From Sphingobacterium chuzhouense (GTDB taxonomy: Bacteria > Bacteroidota > Bacteroidia > Sphingobacteriales > Sphingobacteriaceae), in contig NZ_JACNYL010000002.1 of assembly GCF_014692525.1 (NCBI RefSeq), positions 992,001 to 1,056,000 of the forward strand: 64,000 nucleotides of DNA, given 5' to 3'. Below the pieces are notes generated by a model. It did no database searches, was not told the origin of the DNA, and was given only the letters and a program-made list of their open reading frames with translations. A program made the translations under genes and the position numbers. Below, one piece after another: positions 9,801 to 17,071 of this stretch; the stretch's first letter is position 1, and every line of letters starts with the position of its first letter.

Positions 9801-10384
9801 TAGGAGATATGTAAATCCGTTCCGCCAGGGACGGTAATGGAAAAAGCCCCTTTGGCATCTGTTACAGTTCCGATATTACCATCTTTTTGTACTACGGAAG
9901 CGCCTACAAGGATATTTCCTGCCTGATCCCTTACGATGCCGGTTATGACTTGTTGGATGAAGGAAGGATCTTGTATATTGTGGTTCTGGTCTATGTTGTG
10001 GGCATTGGATGGTCTATTGACAATCGATGGTATTTCTTTTTTGTTAAGTACAATGACTTTATCTTGTATTTCATAGCCATAGGGTTGGTTTTTGAAAAGC
10101 AACTCCAGTGTATGTTGCAGGCTTTCGTTCTGTACATTGATATTCACAGATTCTACGACAACATCGCGTTTATTGTAAAAAAATTTTAGACCTGTTTGCT
10201 GTTCTATTTTTTTAATTACCGATCCAAGCGTAGCTCTACGCTCGCTAAGTGTAACCCGCTGACCATATACATTGGCAGAGAGTTGTACGGAAAAAAATGT
10301 TAATAATAGAAGCGTTAATTTCAATCGCATAAGATTTTGTCTATGTTGTAAAAACAACAAGCTTGATAATAATTTTAAATGCAT
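6869..10384 (-). CDS. SusC/RagA TonB-dependent transporter with STN domain
   Basis: Protein of 1171 residues. After a signal sequence (LTLLLLTFFSVQLSANVYG) comes an STN domain (about 45-112, TLGSVIKKIEQQTGLKFFY), a CarboxypepD-regulatory beta domain (about 143-225, ITGIVRDQAGNILVGASV), the plug (about 235-355, with MQGRMAGVQI and DASATAIYGSRGANGVILVTT) and a large outer-membrane barrel ending in 'IIFGINLTF'. It imports oligosaccharides using TonB energy. The STN domain is the part that contacts FecR-type anti-sigma factors, which fits the FecR and sigma genes just upstream. Two ATGs are possible: 10384, kept because an N-terminal extension is common in STN-bearing SusC proteins, or 10330, which gives a more compact leader. 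Confidence 0.95.
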   Translation of the reverse strand: MHLKLLSSLLFLQHRQNLMRLKLTLLLLTFFSVQLSANVYGQRVTLSERRATLGSVIKKIEQQTGLKFFYNKRDVVVESVNINVQNESLQHTLELLFKNQPYGYEIQDKVIVLNKKEIPSIVNRPSNAHNIDQNHNIQDPSFIQQVITGIVRDQAGNILVGASVVQKDGNIGTVTDAKGAFSITVPGGTDLHISYTGFISQTVRTANLNYIEVTLMEDVQNMEEVTVVGYGTVNKKDLTGAVTGIKSEDIMQSRPVSLVNAMQGRMAGVQISSQSGELGANSRISIRGATSVYGSSQPLYVIDGIQMDVNANEIASAKMGNGSQLDPLASINPADIESIEVLKDASATAIYGSRGANGVILVTTRSGRAGRSRINYDGNVNLGVVSKRIDVLGASDFIDYRKIIDPNSPLFYSDSNRDGAYNELDSPLDPYALPSHDWQDEMLRTAISHNHNLSLDGGNEKTQYSGSVGYTKYQGIIINNNYQRVTSRLKLDHQSTERLKVGTNFNTSFSKFNGASQSGGEGGTFNGVVQSLVTSRPVEVFVPSWDNTGVYVSPISMLEDAIKSTSIIRANMNAYADYKIMEGLTFNTSVGGILSSSKGDEFYGKNTEWGAGNNGRAIVSESRAYNIANTNQLTYKKDFGWSKLDAIAVFESNHYNYESFGVDNGNYLDENNGPYNISKGSVLNSLYSFRDVNNRVSYLSRINYDLYGRYLFTVSLRADGSDKFGKANRYGYFPSAAAAWRLSEEKFLQNVDFLSDLKLRLSYGRTGNERIPSHQYMANMENTYYNGTLGLSPSTMANPDLKWEATDQYNAGLDLGIFNNRIQLTMDAYRKITNDMLMPAPVPSQSGFSSQWKNMGRIDNEGIEIQLSTVNIRNSNFEWSTNFNISTNRNTVRDLGGVDFIPVNIGGGWITNVGRVMIGHPIGTAYGYVFDGVYQLDEFTWQNNSDPSIPFDDRSFTLKDGVVSVQGTNVKPGSFKFKNLNGSADNIVDEEDQTIISRSNPKFFGGINNTFRYKGIELSIFLNGSYGNQIFNESRFRLEGGTPLAWLNLSQDFWNNRWTPENPTNEYGTFSLDTKNTTSMKTSSYYVEDASFLRLKTLSLGYTVPNDLLKRAGMGNVSNLKLYATADNLYTWTSYTGFDPEIDSNNALLPGFDRISYPRTRSIIFGINLTF

Positions 10385-10400
10385 ACTTTTGTATGGTTTG

Positions 10401-10424
10401 GTTTACAAATGGATACTGTTTACA
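10401..10424 (-). promoter_or_regulatory. Direct repeat upstream of susC
   Basis: GTTTACA occurs at 10401-10407 and again at 10418-10424 (TGTAAAC twice when read toward susC), with start-to-start spacing of 17 bases. It lies just in front of the susC coding region. It could be a regulator site or part of a sigma-dependent promoter. It is short and could be chance. Confidence 0.25.
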
Positions 10425-10455
10425 CAAAAAAGTCTAGTTTGTTTGTCCAAATTTC

Positions 10456-10484
10456 AGCTGGAAATGTAGCGAGCATTTCCGGCT
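10456..10484. terminator. Hairpin between fecR and susC
   Basis: The arms 10456-10466 and 10474-10484 form an 11-bp stem (one wobble on the plus strand, one mismatch on the minus strand) with a 7-base loop. Five T follow only on the plus strand, where there is no obvious transcript to end. On the minus strand it may act as an attenuator or processing stem between fecR and susC. Confidence 0.4.
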
Positions 10485-10540
10485 TTTTGATCTATACTAG
10501 GCAATACAACTCTCAAGGATCTTTTATTTCTATCATATAT

Positions 10541-11710
10541 CTATTTTTTATGTTTTACGACTAGATTCTTTTCACTTCTTAGTTCAAAATTGACACCTGC
10601 AACCTTTAAAAGATGTAAAGCCTGCCCAAGTGTTACATCTCGAGGTATGTAACCTGAAAAAAGATCATTTGATCCCGTTATTTCATACGTAACGTCGATG
10701 TCGTACCACCTTGCAAACTCGTCCATTACGGCATGGATGTCATCGTCGTTAAAATAGAAAAATCCTTGTTTCCATGCTGTAAATCCTTCCACATCAACTT
10801 GGTTTTCCTTAATACCTGAATGATCGACTATAGCTTGCCTGCCTGCAGTCAATTTTACTTTATCAGGCTTTTGTTTGCTTAGAGCATCCAGCTTTTGTAC
10901 GGTTACAACGCCTTCCGTAACTGTTGTTACAACGCCTTTTTTTGCCACATAGCTATTGATATTGAATTTTGTGCCTAATACTTCTACTAGTTGCTGATCC
11001 AATTTCACAAAGAAAGGGATACGCGATCCATCCTTTGACGTCTGTTTACTAATTTCAAAATATGCTTCTCCGCGGAGCAATTCAACCGTACGGGATGATC
11101 CGTTGAATTCGGAAGGAAACCGTATGGAGGAAGATGCGTTTAACCACACTTTGGAACCATCAGCCAACCTCAATTGATATCGTCCTCCTTTAGGTGTAGA
11201 TAAAATCGCGTATTGGGTGCTATTTTTATCGTGCTTGTCATAAAGCTTGGTACCGTCTAAGTATTGTACGTCGCCATCGATGATTAGTTGCGATTGTTCC
11301 TGGTCCAGCTCAATTGCCCTTCCATCAGCAAAAGTGAGATTCGCTTTATTATCGGCGGGAGATATATCATTAAGACTAAGAGAATGTTTCGTCTCTACGC
11401 TAGGTGCCACCATCGTATAATAACAGACCCCAATCAAAAAGAAAAATGCCACCGTCGCCGCTACTGTCCTAAAATTATTGAACCGGTAACGAATACGACG
11501 ATGTGGAGAGGGTATATCTACCCTTTCCTTGACCTTTGCCAAAATTCTGTCCTTTAGCTCGGATTCACTTTCGGAAAAAGAATCAGGAATATCTATAGTA
11601 TCGTCATCAAAACTGTTATACCATGCGGAAAGTTCCATCTTTTCTGTTTCGTTGATAGTGCCCGCTAACCATTTATTGGCCAATTCTTGATATCGATTCG
11701 TTGAGTTCAT
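10541..11710 (-). CDS. FecR family anti-sigma factor
   Basis: Protein of 389 residues. The cytoplasmic N-terminus (about 1-75, with NKWLAGTINETEKMELSAWY) is the sigma-binding part. It is followed by one membrane span (about 78-100, VAATVAFFFLIGVCYYTMV), the periplasmic FecR domain (about 170-295, with YAILSTPKGGRYQLRLADGS, VWLNASSSIRFP and RTVELLRGEAYFEI) and a C-terminal DUF4974-type STN-like domain (about 315-385, VMDEFARWYDIDVTYEI). It holds the neighbouring ECF sigma factor inactive until the STN domain of the SusC protein reports substrate. It follows the sigma gene by 87 bases. Confidence 0.95.
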   Translation of the reverse strand: MNSTNRYQELANKWLAGTINETEKMELSAWYNSFDDDTIDIPDSFSESESELKDRILAKVKERVDIPSPHRRIRYRFNNFRTVAATVAFFFLIGVCYYTMVAPSVETKHSLSLNDISPADNKANLTFADGRAIELDQEQSQLIIDGDVQYLDGTKLYDKHDKNSTQYAILSTPKGGRYQLRLADGSKVWLNASSSIRFPSEFNGSSRTVELLRGEAYFEISKQTSKDGSRIPFFVKLDQQLVEVLGTKFNINSYVAKKGVVTTVTEGVVTVQKLDALSKQKPDKVKLTAGRQAIVDHSGIKENQVDVEGFTAWKQGFFYFNDDDIHAVMDEFARWYDIDVTYEITGSNDLFSGYIPRDVTLGQALHLLKVAGVNFELRSEKNLVVKHKK

Positions 11711-11797
11711 AGTATCGCTTTAATAATAGGTGTGTTGTACCCACTACTTCCCTTAGTGGTGATTCATATTTTTTTGAAAGAAAGTTTTAGCTTTATT

Positions 11798-12361
11798 CTA
11801 CAATAAAGTTGTCAGGAAGCTGCTCAGTTTTATTCTGAGTATTCGGAATGCTTTTCCAAGATGCGCTTCCACTGTTTTTTCGGAGAGATTTAGTTTTTCG
11901 GCTATTTGTTTTTGGGTACAGCCTTCTTCACGACTGAGTCGAAAAACCAATTGACATTTTTCTGGCAGACGTTGTACATATTTGGCCAACTCATGCTGTA
12001 GTTCCTTAAAGTCAAGCAGCTGCTGTGTAGAATTGTCGAATTGTTCTTTTGTAAGAATATAATCAAGATATTTCCTTTTTTGAAAATACCTGTTCAACGT
12101 TTGAAATACCCGATATTTCACAGAGACTGCCAAGTAACTCGAGAGCTCTAGTCTAATCTGCAAATCATTCTTTCTATTCCATAAAGAGATAAAAATATCC
12201 TGAACGATTTCCTCTGCATCTTCCAAACTATCCACCCTGTTTGATGCAATCGTAAAAAGCTTCTTCCAATAGCGATTGTAAATCTCCGTAAAGGCATTTT
12301 CGTCTCCTTGCCTCAACAAATCTATGAGCTCGTTGTCTGTAAAATCTGGGTAAGAATGCAT
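11798..12361 (-). CDS. ECF RNA polymerase sigma factor (SusC-associated class)
   Basis: Protein of 187 residues with sigma region 2 (about 10-75; FTEIYNRYWKKLFTIASNRV, DAEEIVQDIFISLWNRK) and region 4 (about 130-180; LVFRLSREEGCTQKQIAEKL then LSEKTVEAHLGKAF). There is no region 3, as expected for ECF factors. It directs RNA polymerase to the SusCD operon once released by FecR. It is the first gene of the leftward set; a candidate -7 box and a leader palindrome lie upstream. Confidence 0.95.
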   Translation of the reverse strand: MHSYPDFTDNELIDLLRQGDENAFTEIYNRYWKKLFTIASNRVDSLEDAEEIVQDIFISLWNRKNDLQIRLELSSYLAVSVKYRVFQTLNRYFQKRKYLDYILTKEQFDNSTQQLLDFKELQHELAKYVQRLPEKCQLVFRLSREEGCTQKQIAEKLNLSEKTVEAHLGKAFRILRIKLSSFLTTLL

Positions 12362-12375
12362 AAGTTTAAAAAGGC

Positions 12376-12391
12376 TAACTCGCTCGAGTTA
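12376..12391. promoter_or_regulatory. 16-base palindrome in the sigma gene leader
   Basis: TAACTCG-CT-CGAGTTA has perfect 7-bp arms and lies 15 bases upstream of the sigma ATG, between it and the candidate -7 box. It is a possible operator or leader hairpin. Confidence 0.4.
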
Positions 12392-12404
12392 TCAAGCATA
12401 GCAA

Positions 12405-12412
12405 CAAAAGTA
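12405..12412 (-). promoter_or_regulatory. Candidate -7 element (TACTTTTG) of the sigma gene
   Basis: Exact match to TAnnTTTG on the minus strand, 44 bases upstream of the sigma ATG. No TTG is present at the expected -33 distance, so the promoter may be weak or use an activator. Confidence 0.4.
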
Positions 12413-12430
12413 AAGTTTCTTTTTCATCTT

Positions 12431-12450
12431 TCTGTCATGGACTGTCATGG
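12431..12450. repeat. Tandem repeat in the divergent PUL promoter region
   Basis: CTGTCATGG occurs twice, 10 bases apart (12432-12440 and 12442-12450), in the 193-base gap between the sigma gene and the rightward lipoprotein/rhamnosidase operon. One-turn spacing suits two protein contacts on one DNA face, so an operator is plausible. Confidence 0.4.
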
Positions 12451-12554
12451 TAAAAGATATTTTGCGTAAAATAAATAAAAAAATTGGAGTAAGGGATTTA
12501 TGCATTTTATCATACCTATAAATAACAGTTCAAGATAGTCATTTGATATAATCA

Positions 12555-13583
12555 ATGATAATGGAAATTAAACACGGCCTTACAATGATAAAACAAGAAA
12601 AGAATTACAGGATTTTAGGTGCTTATGCGATCTTTCTTTCGATGATCAGCTGTTCACATAATGCACATACCGGACAACATGGGCAACAAGTGTATGATAC
12701 GATTTCTATATTAGAAGATCGCTTTTTTCAAAAAGGCATCGCGTTAGTTGGTTCGAACACCGGCCAGCTGGTAGAAGACAAATTTATCTACCCCTTCGGA
12801 AAGTTGCAAAACGATACTATGGCAGCATGGAGATTAGCAGAATGGGGATCAAAAAAATTATTGAAGGAAACGCCTAGATTAACTAACGGAGAAGTAATCT
12901 ATGAAAATGAGCTAAAAAAAATTGCTTTTTCTGAAGACACCCGTACGATGGCCGTTAAGATGTTCTTAAATGCCGGAAACGAATATAGCAAAATAAGGGC
13001 TGACGGAGAATATTGGCCACATCTGCTATTAGAACAGAGATTCCAGAGCCCTAGACCCCTAACCAATGCCAGACATCTCTTCGTAAAAATGGATGTGGAC
13101 TTAATAGCTGTCGAATTGAAAACAGCAAAAGAAGATTTAAATCCGCAACTGCATACCGCTCAGTTTCAACTATTCCTTACCCTTCAAAATAATAACCCTG
13201 ATGCTGAAGGCTATAAAGATTTCCTCTGGTTCGGACTTCCTTTCTATGACTATCGATATAAAGATGTCGAAATTTATCAAGCTGCCGATGTGGGAAAAGA
13301 TGATGCATCCCAAAAATTTATTTACATGGCAGGGAGTAAAGATGTCATGGGAGGATCGCTGCATGACGGCAAGCTGTTATCTATACATAAAGACATCTTA
13401 CCGTATTTATTGACGGCGTTTGAGCAAGCAAAGAACAAGGGTTATCTGAAAGACAGCCAATGGGAGGATATGGAGCTTACAAGCATGAATATTGGCTGGG
13501 AAAATCCGGGGCCCATTGATGCTGGAGTGGAATTCAAGAATTTTGATATCTATATGCTTGTCGAGAAGCTACCTTCAAAGTAA
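12555..13583 (+). CDS. PUL lipoprotein, NIGWE-signature family, member B
   Basis: Protein of 342 residues from the ATG at 12555. The internal ATG at 12585 would give a more typical leader (332 residues) and may be the true start. The leader ends LSMISC (Cys33 from the first ATG). It shares with the genes at 2912 and 16000 the blocks 'WPHLLLEQRF', 'LHTAQFQLFLTLQN', 'FLWFGLPFYDYRY', 'FIYMAGSKDVMG', 'DILPYLLTAFEQA' and 'SMNIGWENPG' (NIGWE at 312-316). It is the first gene of an operon with the rhamnosidase 30 bases downstream. Function is unknown; glycan binding or processing at the cell surface is inferred from context. Confidence 0.75.
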   Translation: MIMEIKHGLTMIKQEKNYRILGAYAIFLSMISCSHNAHTGQHGQQVYDTISILEDRFFQKGIALVGSNTGQLVEDKFIYPFGKLQNDTMAAWRLAEWGSKKLLKETPRLTNGEVIYENELKKIAFSEDTRTMAVKMFLNAGNEYSKIRADGEYWPHLLLEQRFQSPRPLTNARHLFVKMDVDLIAVELKTAKEDLNPQLHTAQFQLFLTLQNNNPDAEGYKDFLWFGLPFYDYRYKDVEIYQAADVGKDDASQKFIYMAGSKDVMGGSLHDGKLLSIHKDILPYLLTAFEQAKNKGYLKDSQWEDMELTSMNIGWENPGPIDAGVEFKNFDIYMLVEKLPSK

Positions 13584-13613
13584 TACCGAGAAAGCCATTA
13601 TAAAAAAAGAAAA

Positions 13614-15953
13614 ATGACAAGAAAGATTTTGTTTGTGTATCTATGGATATTTTTTGCTATTGTACAAAAGGCCAGCGCCCTAAATTGGACTGCACATTGG
13701 ATTGCTCCGAGCTCGTCCTCTTCTCTTGATTATGGGGTTCATCTGTTCCGAAAGAAAATCAATATTCCGCATTCACCGGGTCATTTCGTTATCCACCTAT
13801 CTGCAGATCAGCGCTATGTCCTTTTCGTGAACAGCCATTGCATTAACCGTGGGCCGGCAGCAGGCTCGCCATTACGTTGGAATTACGATACGATAGATAT
13901 CGCTCCTTATCTTCAAGTAGGAGAAAATGTCATTACTCTACAAGTAGTAAACTATGGCAAATGGACTCCGGGTGCACAAATGACATTATCTACAGGGTTC
14001 ATTATGCAAGGTGACGGTGAAGCAGAACAGGTATTAAATACGGACAAGAGCTGGAAAACAAAAAAAAATAAAGCATATAAACCTTCTTTAGAACACATGG
14101 AGGTAATTGATATCGAACCGGCAGACCAAATCTACGGTTCACTTTATCCTTGGGGATGGCAGCAGGTTGATTATGACGATTCTCATTGGGAGGAAGCGGC
14201 CGTTCAAGAGAGAGGGATGAACTATGGCGAGGGAACAGAATATATACGTGCGCTACAGCCTCGCAACATCCCTTTACCGGAATTGAAGGCAGAAAAATCC
14301 ATGCATGTTCGACGAGCATCAGGGATTACGATGAATGGCCTTTTTTTAGAAAAAGGGGCAATCACTATTCCTCCATTTACAAAAGCCAGCCTGCTATTGG
14401 ATCAAACATATCTCACAAATGCCTTTATAGAAGTTGTATTAAGTGGTGGCAAGCAAGGGAGTCTATCCATTGCCTATGCAGAGGCATTGTACGATACGGA
14501 AGGGAATAAAGGAAATAGAGATGAAATCGATGGAAAGAAACTACTTGGGGTTAAAGATATTATTTACCCAGATGGAGGTAAGCACAGACCTTATAGTCCG
14601 CTGAATTTTAAGACATTCAGATATATACAGCTAGATATAGAGACAAAAGAGCAGCCCTTGATAATTGAACAGCTTGACTGTACATTTGTCGGATACCCTT
14701 TTCAAGAGCTTGGCCGATTCGAAAGCAGCAATCCGGTGTTGTCCACGATCTGGAAAACAGGCTGGCGCACAGCAAGGTTATGCGCGGTAGATCTCTATTA
14801 CGACTGCCCATACTACGAGCGTATGCAATATACCGGAGATACCCGCATTCAATCCCTGATATCACTTTATGTAAGTGGGGATGACCGTTTAATGCGCAAA
14901 GCTATTACCGACCTAGCGTCTTCTTTAGTCCGTGAAGGCATCTTACAAAGCCGTTATCCAGCACAAAGAATACAGATTATTCCGCCATTCTCGTTGTATT
15001 GGATCAATATGTTGCATGATTACTGGATGCACAGGCCGGATGAAAACTTTGTAAAGGAGTATTTACCGATTGCTCAACAAATAATACGTTGGTATACCGA
15101 ACGTGTCGATCCTGCTACGGGCATGCTTGGACCAATGTCCCACTGGAACTTTGTCGATTGGCCAAACGAATGGCCTTGGTCTGCACAGCGGCCTTCCGGC
15201 GGTGTTCCTCCGGGGGGAATAGAAGGAGGTTCTTCTATTATTAGTCTTCAGTTTGCCTATACCTTAAAAGATGCTATTGATTTGATGTCCTACTTCGGTG
15301 AAAATGCGAAAGCAAAGGAATATCGGTTACTTCATAATAAGATAAACCATGCTGTTTTAACACATTGTTATGATCCGCATCGTAAATTGCTGGCAGACGA
15401 TATTAAAAGGAGCAGCTATAGCCAGCATGCCAACATCATGGGAATACTAGCCGATGCAATCCCTAAAAAAGAGCAAGCCGATGTCTTGTTAAGATTAGAT
15501 TCAGATACTTCTCTCATACAAGCGACACTATTTTACCGCTTCTATCTTATAAGGGCAATGAAAAAAGCAGGTTTAGCTAATAGATATGTAGATCAATTGC
15601 AATTATGGAAAGACATGCTAGACCTAGGGTTGACGACTTTTGCGGAACGCCCTGAACCTTCCAGATCCGACTGCCACGCCTGGAGTGCCAGCCCTAATTA
15701 TGATTTTTTGGCTACAATATGTGGTGTAGAACCTGATTCACCGGGATTCAAAACCGTAAAAATAAGCCCAAATCTCGGGAGTTTAGAATTTATTGAGGCT
15801 GAAATCCCTCATCCATCAGGTATTATAAAACTATATCTAAAAAAAGAGATAGACAAGCTATCTGGAGAAATTACGCTCCCGAACGGTGTTTCGGGAACAT
15901 ATGGGTATAAGGGCAAATCAATCAAGCTAACTGCTGGAACAAACAAAATATAA
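13614..15953 (+). CDS. Alpha-L-rhamnosidase, GH78 type
   Basis: Protein of 779 residues with a signal peptide (about 1-22) and no lipobox, so probably periplasmic. Order: N-terminal beta-sandwich (LNWTAHWIAPSS... FRKKINIP... RYVLFVNSHCINRGPA), a second beta domain (about 240-355), an alpha/alpha-barrel (about 370-690) and a C-terminal beta sheet domain. The barrel carries 'DCPYYERMQYTGDTR' with Glu402 as likely general acid, and 'TTFAERPEPSRSDCHAWSASP' with Glu678 as likely general base. Both fit GH78 enzymes, which cleave terminal alpha-L-rhamnose by inversion. It stands between members B and C of the unknown lipoprotein family. The exact linkage is not predictable. Confidence 0.88.
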   Translation: MTRKILFVYLWIFFAIVQKASALNWTAHWIAPSSSSSLDYGVHLFRKKINIPHSPGHFVIHLSADQRYVLFVNSHCINRGPAAGSPLRWNYDTIDIAPYLQVGENVITLQVVNYGKWTPGAQMTLSTGFIMQGDGEAEQVLNTDKSWKTKKNKAYKPSLEHMEVIDIEPADQIYGSLYPWGWQQVDYDDSHWEEAAVQERGMNYGEGTEYIRALQPRNIPLPELKAEKSMHVRRASGITMNGLFLEKGAITIPPFTKASLLLDQTYLTNAFIEVVLSGGKQGSLSIAYAEALYDTEGNKGNRDEIDGKKLLGVKDIIYPDGGKHRPYSPLNFKTFRYIQLDIETKEQPLIIEQLDCTFVGYPFQELGRFESSNPVLSTIWKTGWRTARLCAVDLYYDCPYYERMQYTGDTRIQSLISLYVSGDDRLMRKAITDLASSLVREGILQSRYPAQRIQIIPPFSLYWINMLHDYWMHRPDENFVKEYLPIAQQIIRWYTERVDPATGMLGPMSHWNFVDWPNEWPWSAQRPSGGVPPGGIEGGSSIISLQFAYTLKDAIDLMSYFGENAKAKEYRLLHNKINHAVLTHCYDPHRKLLADDIKRSSYSQHANIMGILADAIPKKEQADVLLRLDSDTSLIQATLFYRFYLIRAMKKAGLANRYVDQLQLWKDMLDLGLTTFAERPEPSRSDCHAWSASPNYDFLATICGVEPDSPGFKTVKISPNLGSLEFIEAEIPHPSGIIKLYLKKEIDKLSGEITLPNGVSGTYGYKGKSIKLTAGTNKI

Positions 15954-15999
15954 ACCACATACTCCCGCATAAGGAGATCCATTAACTAATTGTATTTCT

Positions 16000-17052
16000 A
16001 TGAGAACAAAAAAGAACCTTAAACGCTATTTTTACAGACTTTCAAAAATAGCTTTGCTTGCTGGCATCGTTTTCCTCGGTTTAAGTAGCTGTAACAAAGC
16101 GCACGATGGACAAGAAGAATTTAGCGATGGGCTATCAAAAGGCGTCGGGACATCGGAGCATCTTTTTGCCTTAACAAGTCCTCTATCCTTGTTAACCGAT
16201 CAAAATTTCCAACATGGATTCCATGTACTCCATCCATCCACCGGCGTGGTACAGGGATCAATATTATATGCTGGAGGAGGTTCGTCTCCAAAATGGAATT
16301 TGTCTCAGTGGTATAGTAACTCCTCCTTATATGGTGCAACACCAACTCCCCTATCATCCGGTTCATACCGTTTTGCCGATTCAAATAAAGCGATTACTAT
16401 AGGGCCAGCGTCTTCTACAGATAGGGATATTATTTTTGCCATCAATGGTCAAAATGAGTTTGGTGATACATATAGAACATCGTCTCAACCGTTTCCTCAT
16501 TTGATTATCGATCAAAGGATTGCGGATCCCGATGGTTGGTTAGGCAGCGCAACACCATTTATCGGAGCGTTGGATAGCCTCAATTTCCAGATTGATGCCT
16601 ATCTGGACTACCATGCAAGAAACCAGAAAGCAGGATATAATTCTGCTATCCATGCCTTGCAGTTCAGCTGCGTGTTCCTTGTCCAGAATCTCAATCCCAG
16701 CAGTGCTGGCTACGGCAAGTCTATGTATTTCTTAATTATGCTGTTTGACGATAGATATAGCTTGCCCGGACTCTCTATTGGAGAAGATATATTTAGTGGT
16801 CAGCTTATTTACGATGTAGGCTTGGCATCCTTTAGTACCACTGGTCTTGTACAGGGGCAATGGAAGACCGTGAAAGGAGATCTTTTATCCCAGATCAAGC
16901 AAGGGCTGAACGAAGCCTGGAGCAGAGGATATCTACTTGAATCGCAATCATACAACGATTACAAGGTATCTCTTTTTACAATGGGATTTGAATGTACCGG
17001 GCTCAATATTGGCACGATGAAAACCCGTAACTTAAGTTTGATAGCCTATTAA
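16000..17052 (+). CDS. PUL lipoprotein, NIGWE-signature family, member C
   Basis: Protein of 350 residues with leader ending GLSSC (Cys31). It is more divergent than members A and B but keeps the same order of blocks: 'FPHLIIDQRI', 'IHALQFSCVFLVQNLNP', 'YFLIMLFDDRYSLPG', 'LIYDVG', 'WKTVKGDLLSQI', 'AWSRGYLLES' and 'TMGFECTGLNIGTM'. The N-terminal 'FQHGFHVLHPSTG' resembles 'FFQKGIALVGSNTG' of member B. It follows the rhamnosidase gene by 46 bases. No catalytic residues are identifiable. It is a surface or periplasmic lipoprotein of unknown activity. Confidence 0.7.
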   Translation: MRTKKNLKRYFYRLSKIALLAGIVFLGLSSCNKAHDGQEEFSDGLSKGVGTSEHLFALTSPLSLLTDQNFQHGFHVLHPSTGVVQGSILYAGGGSSPKWNLSQWYSNSSLYGATPTPLSSGSYRFADSNKAITIGPASSTDRDIIFAINGQNEFGDTYRTSSQPFPHLIIDQRIADPDGWLGSATPFIGALDSLNFQIDAYLDYHARNQKAGYNSAIHALQFSCVFLVQNLNPSSAGYGKSMYFLIMLFDDRYSLPGLSIGEDIFSGQLIYDVGLASFSTTGLVQGQWKTVKGDLLSQIKQGLNEAWSRGYLLESQSYNDYKVSLFTMGFECTGLNIGTMKTRNLSLIAY

Positions 17053-17071
17053 TAAACTTATTCTGGGACAA

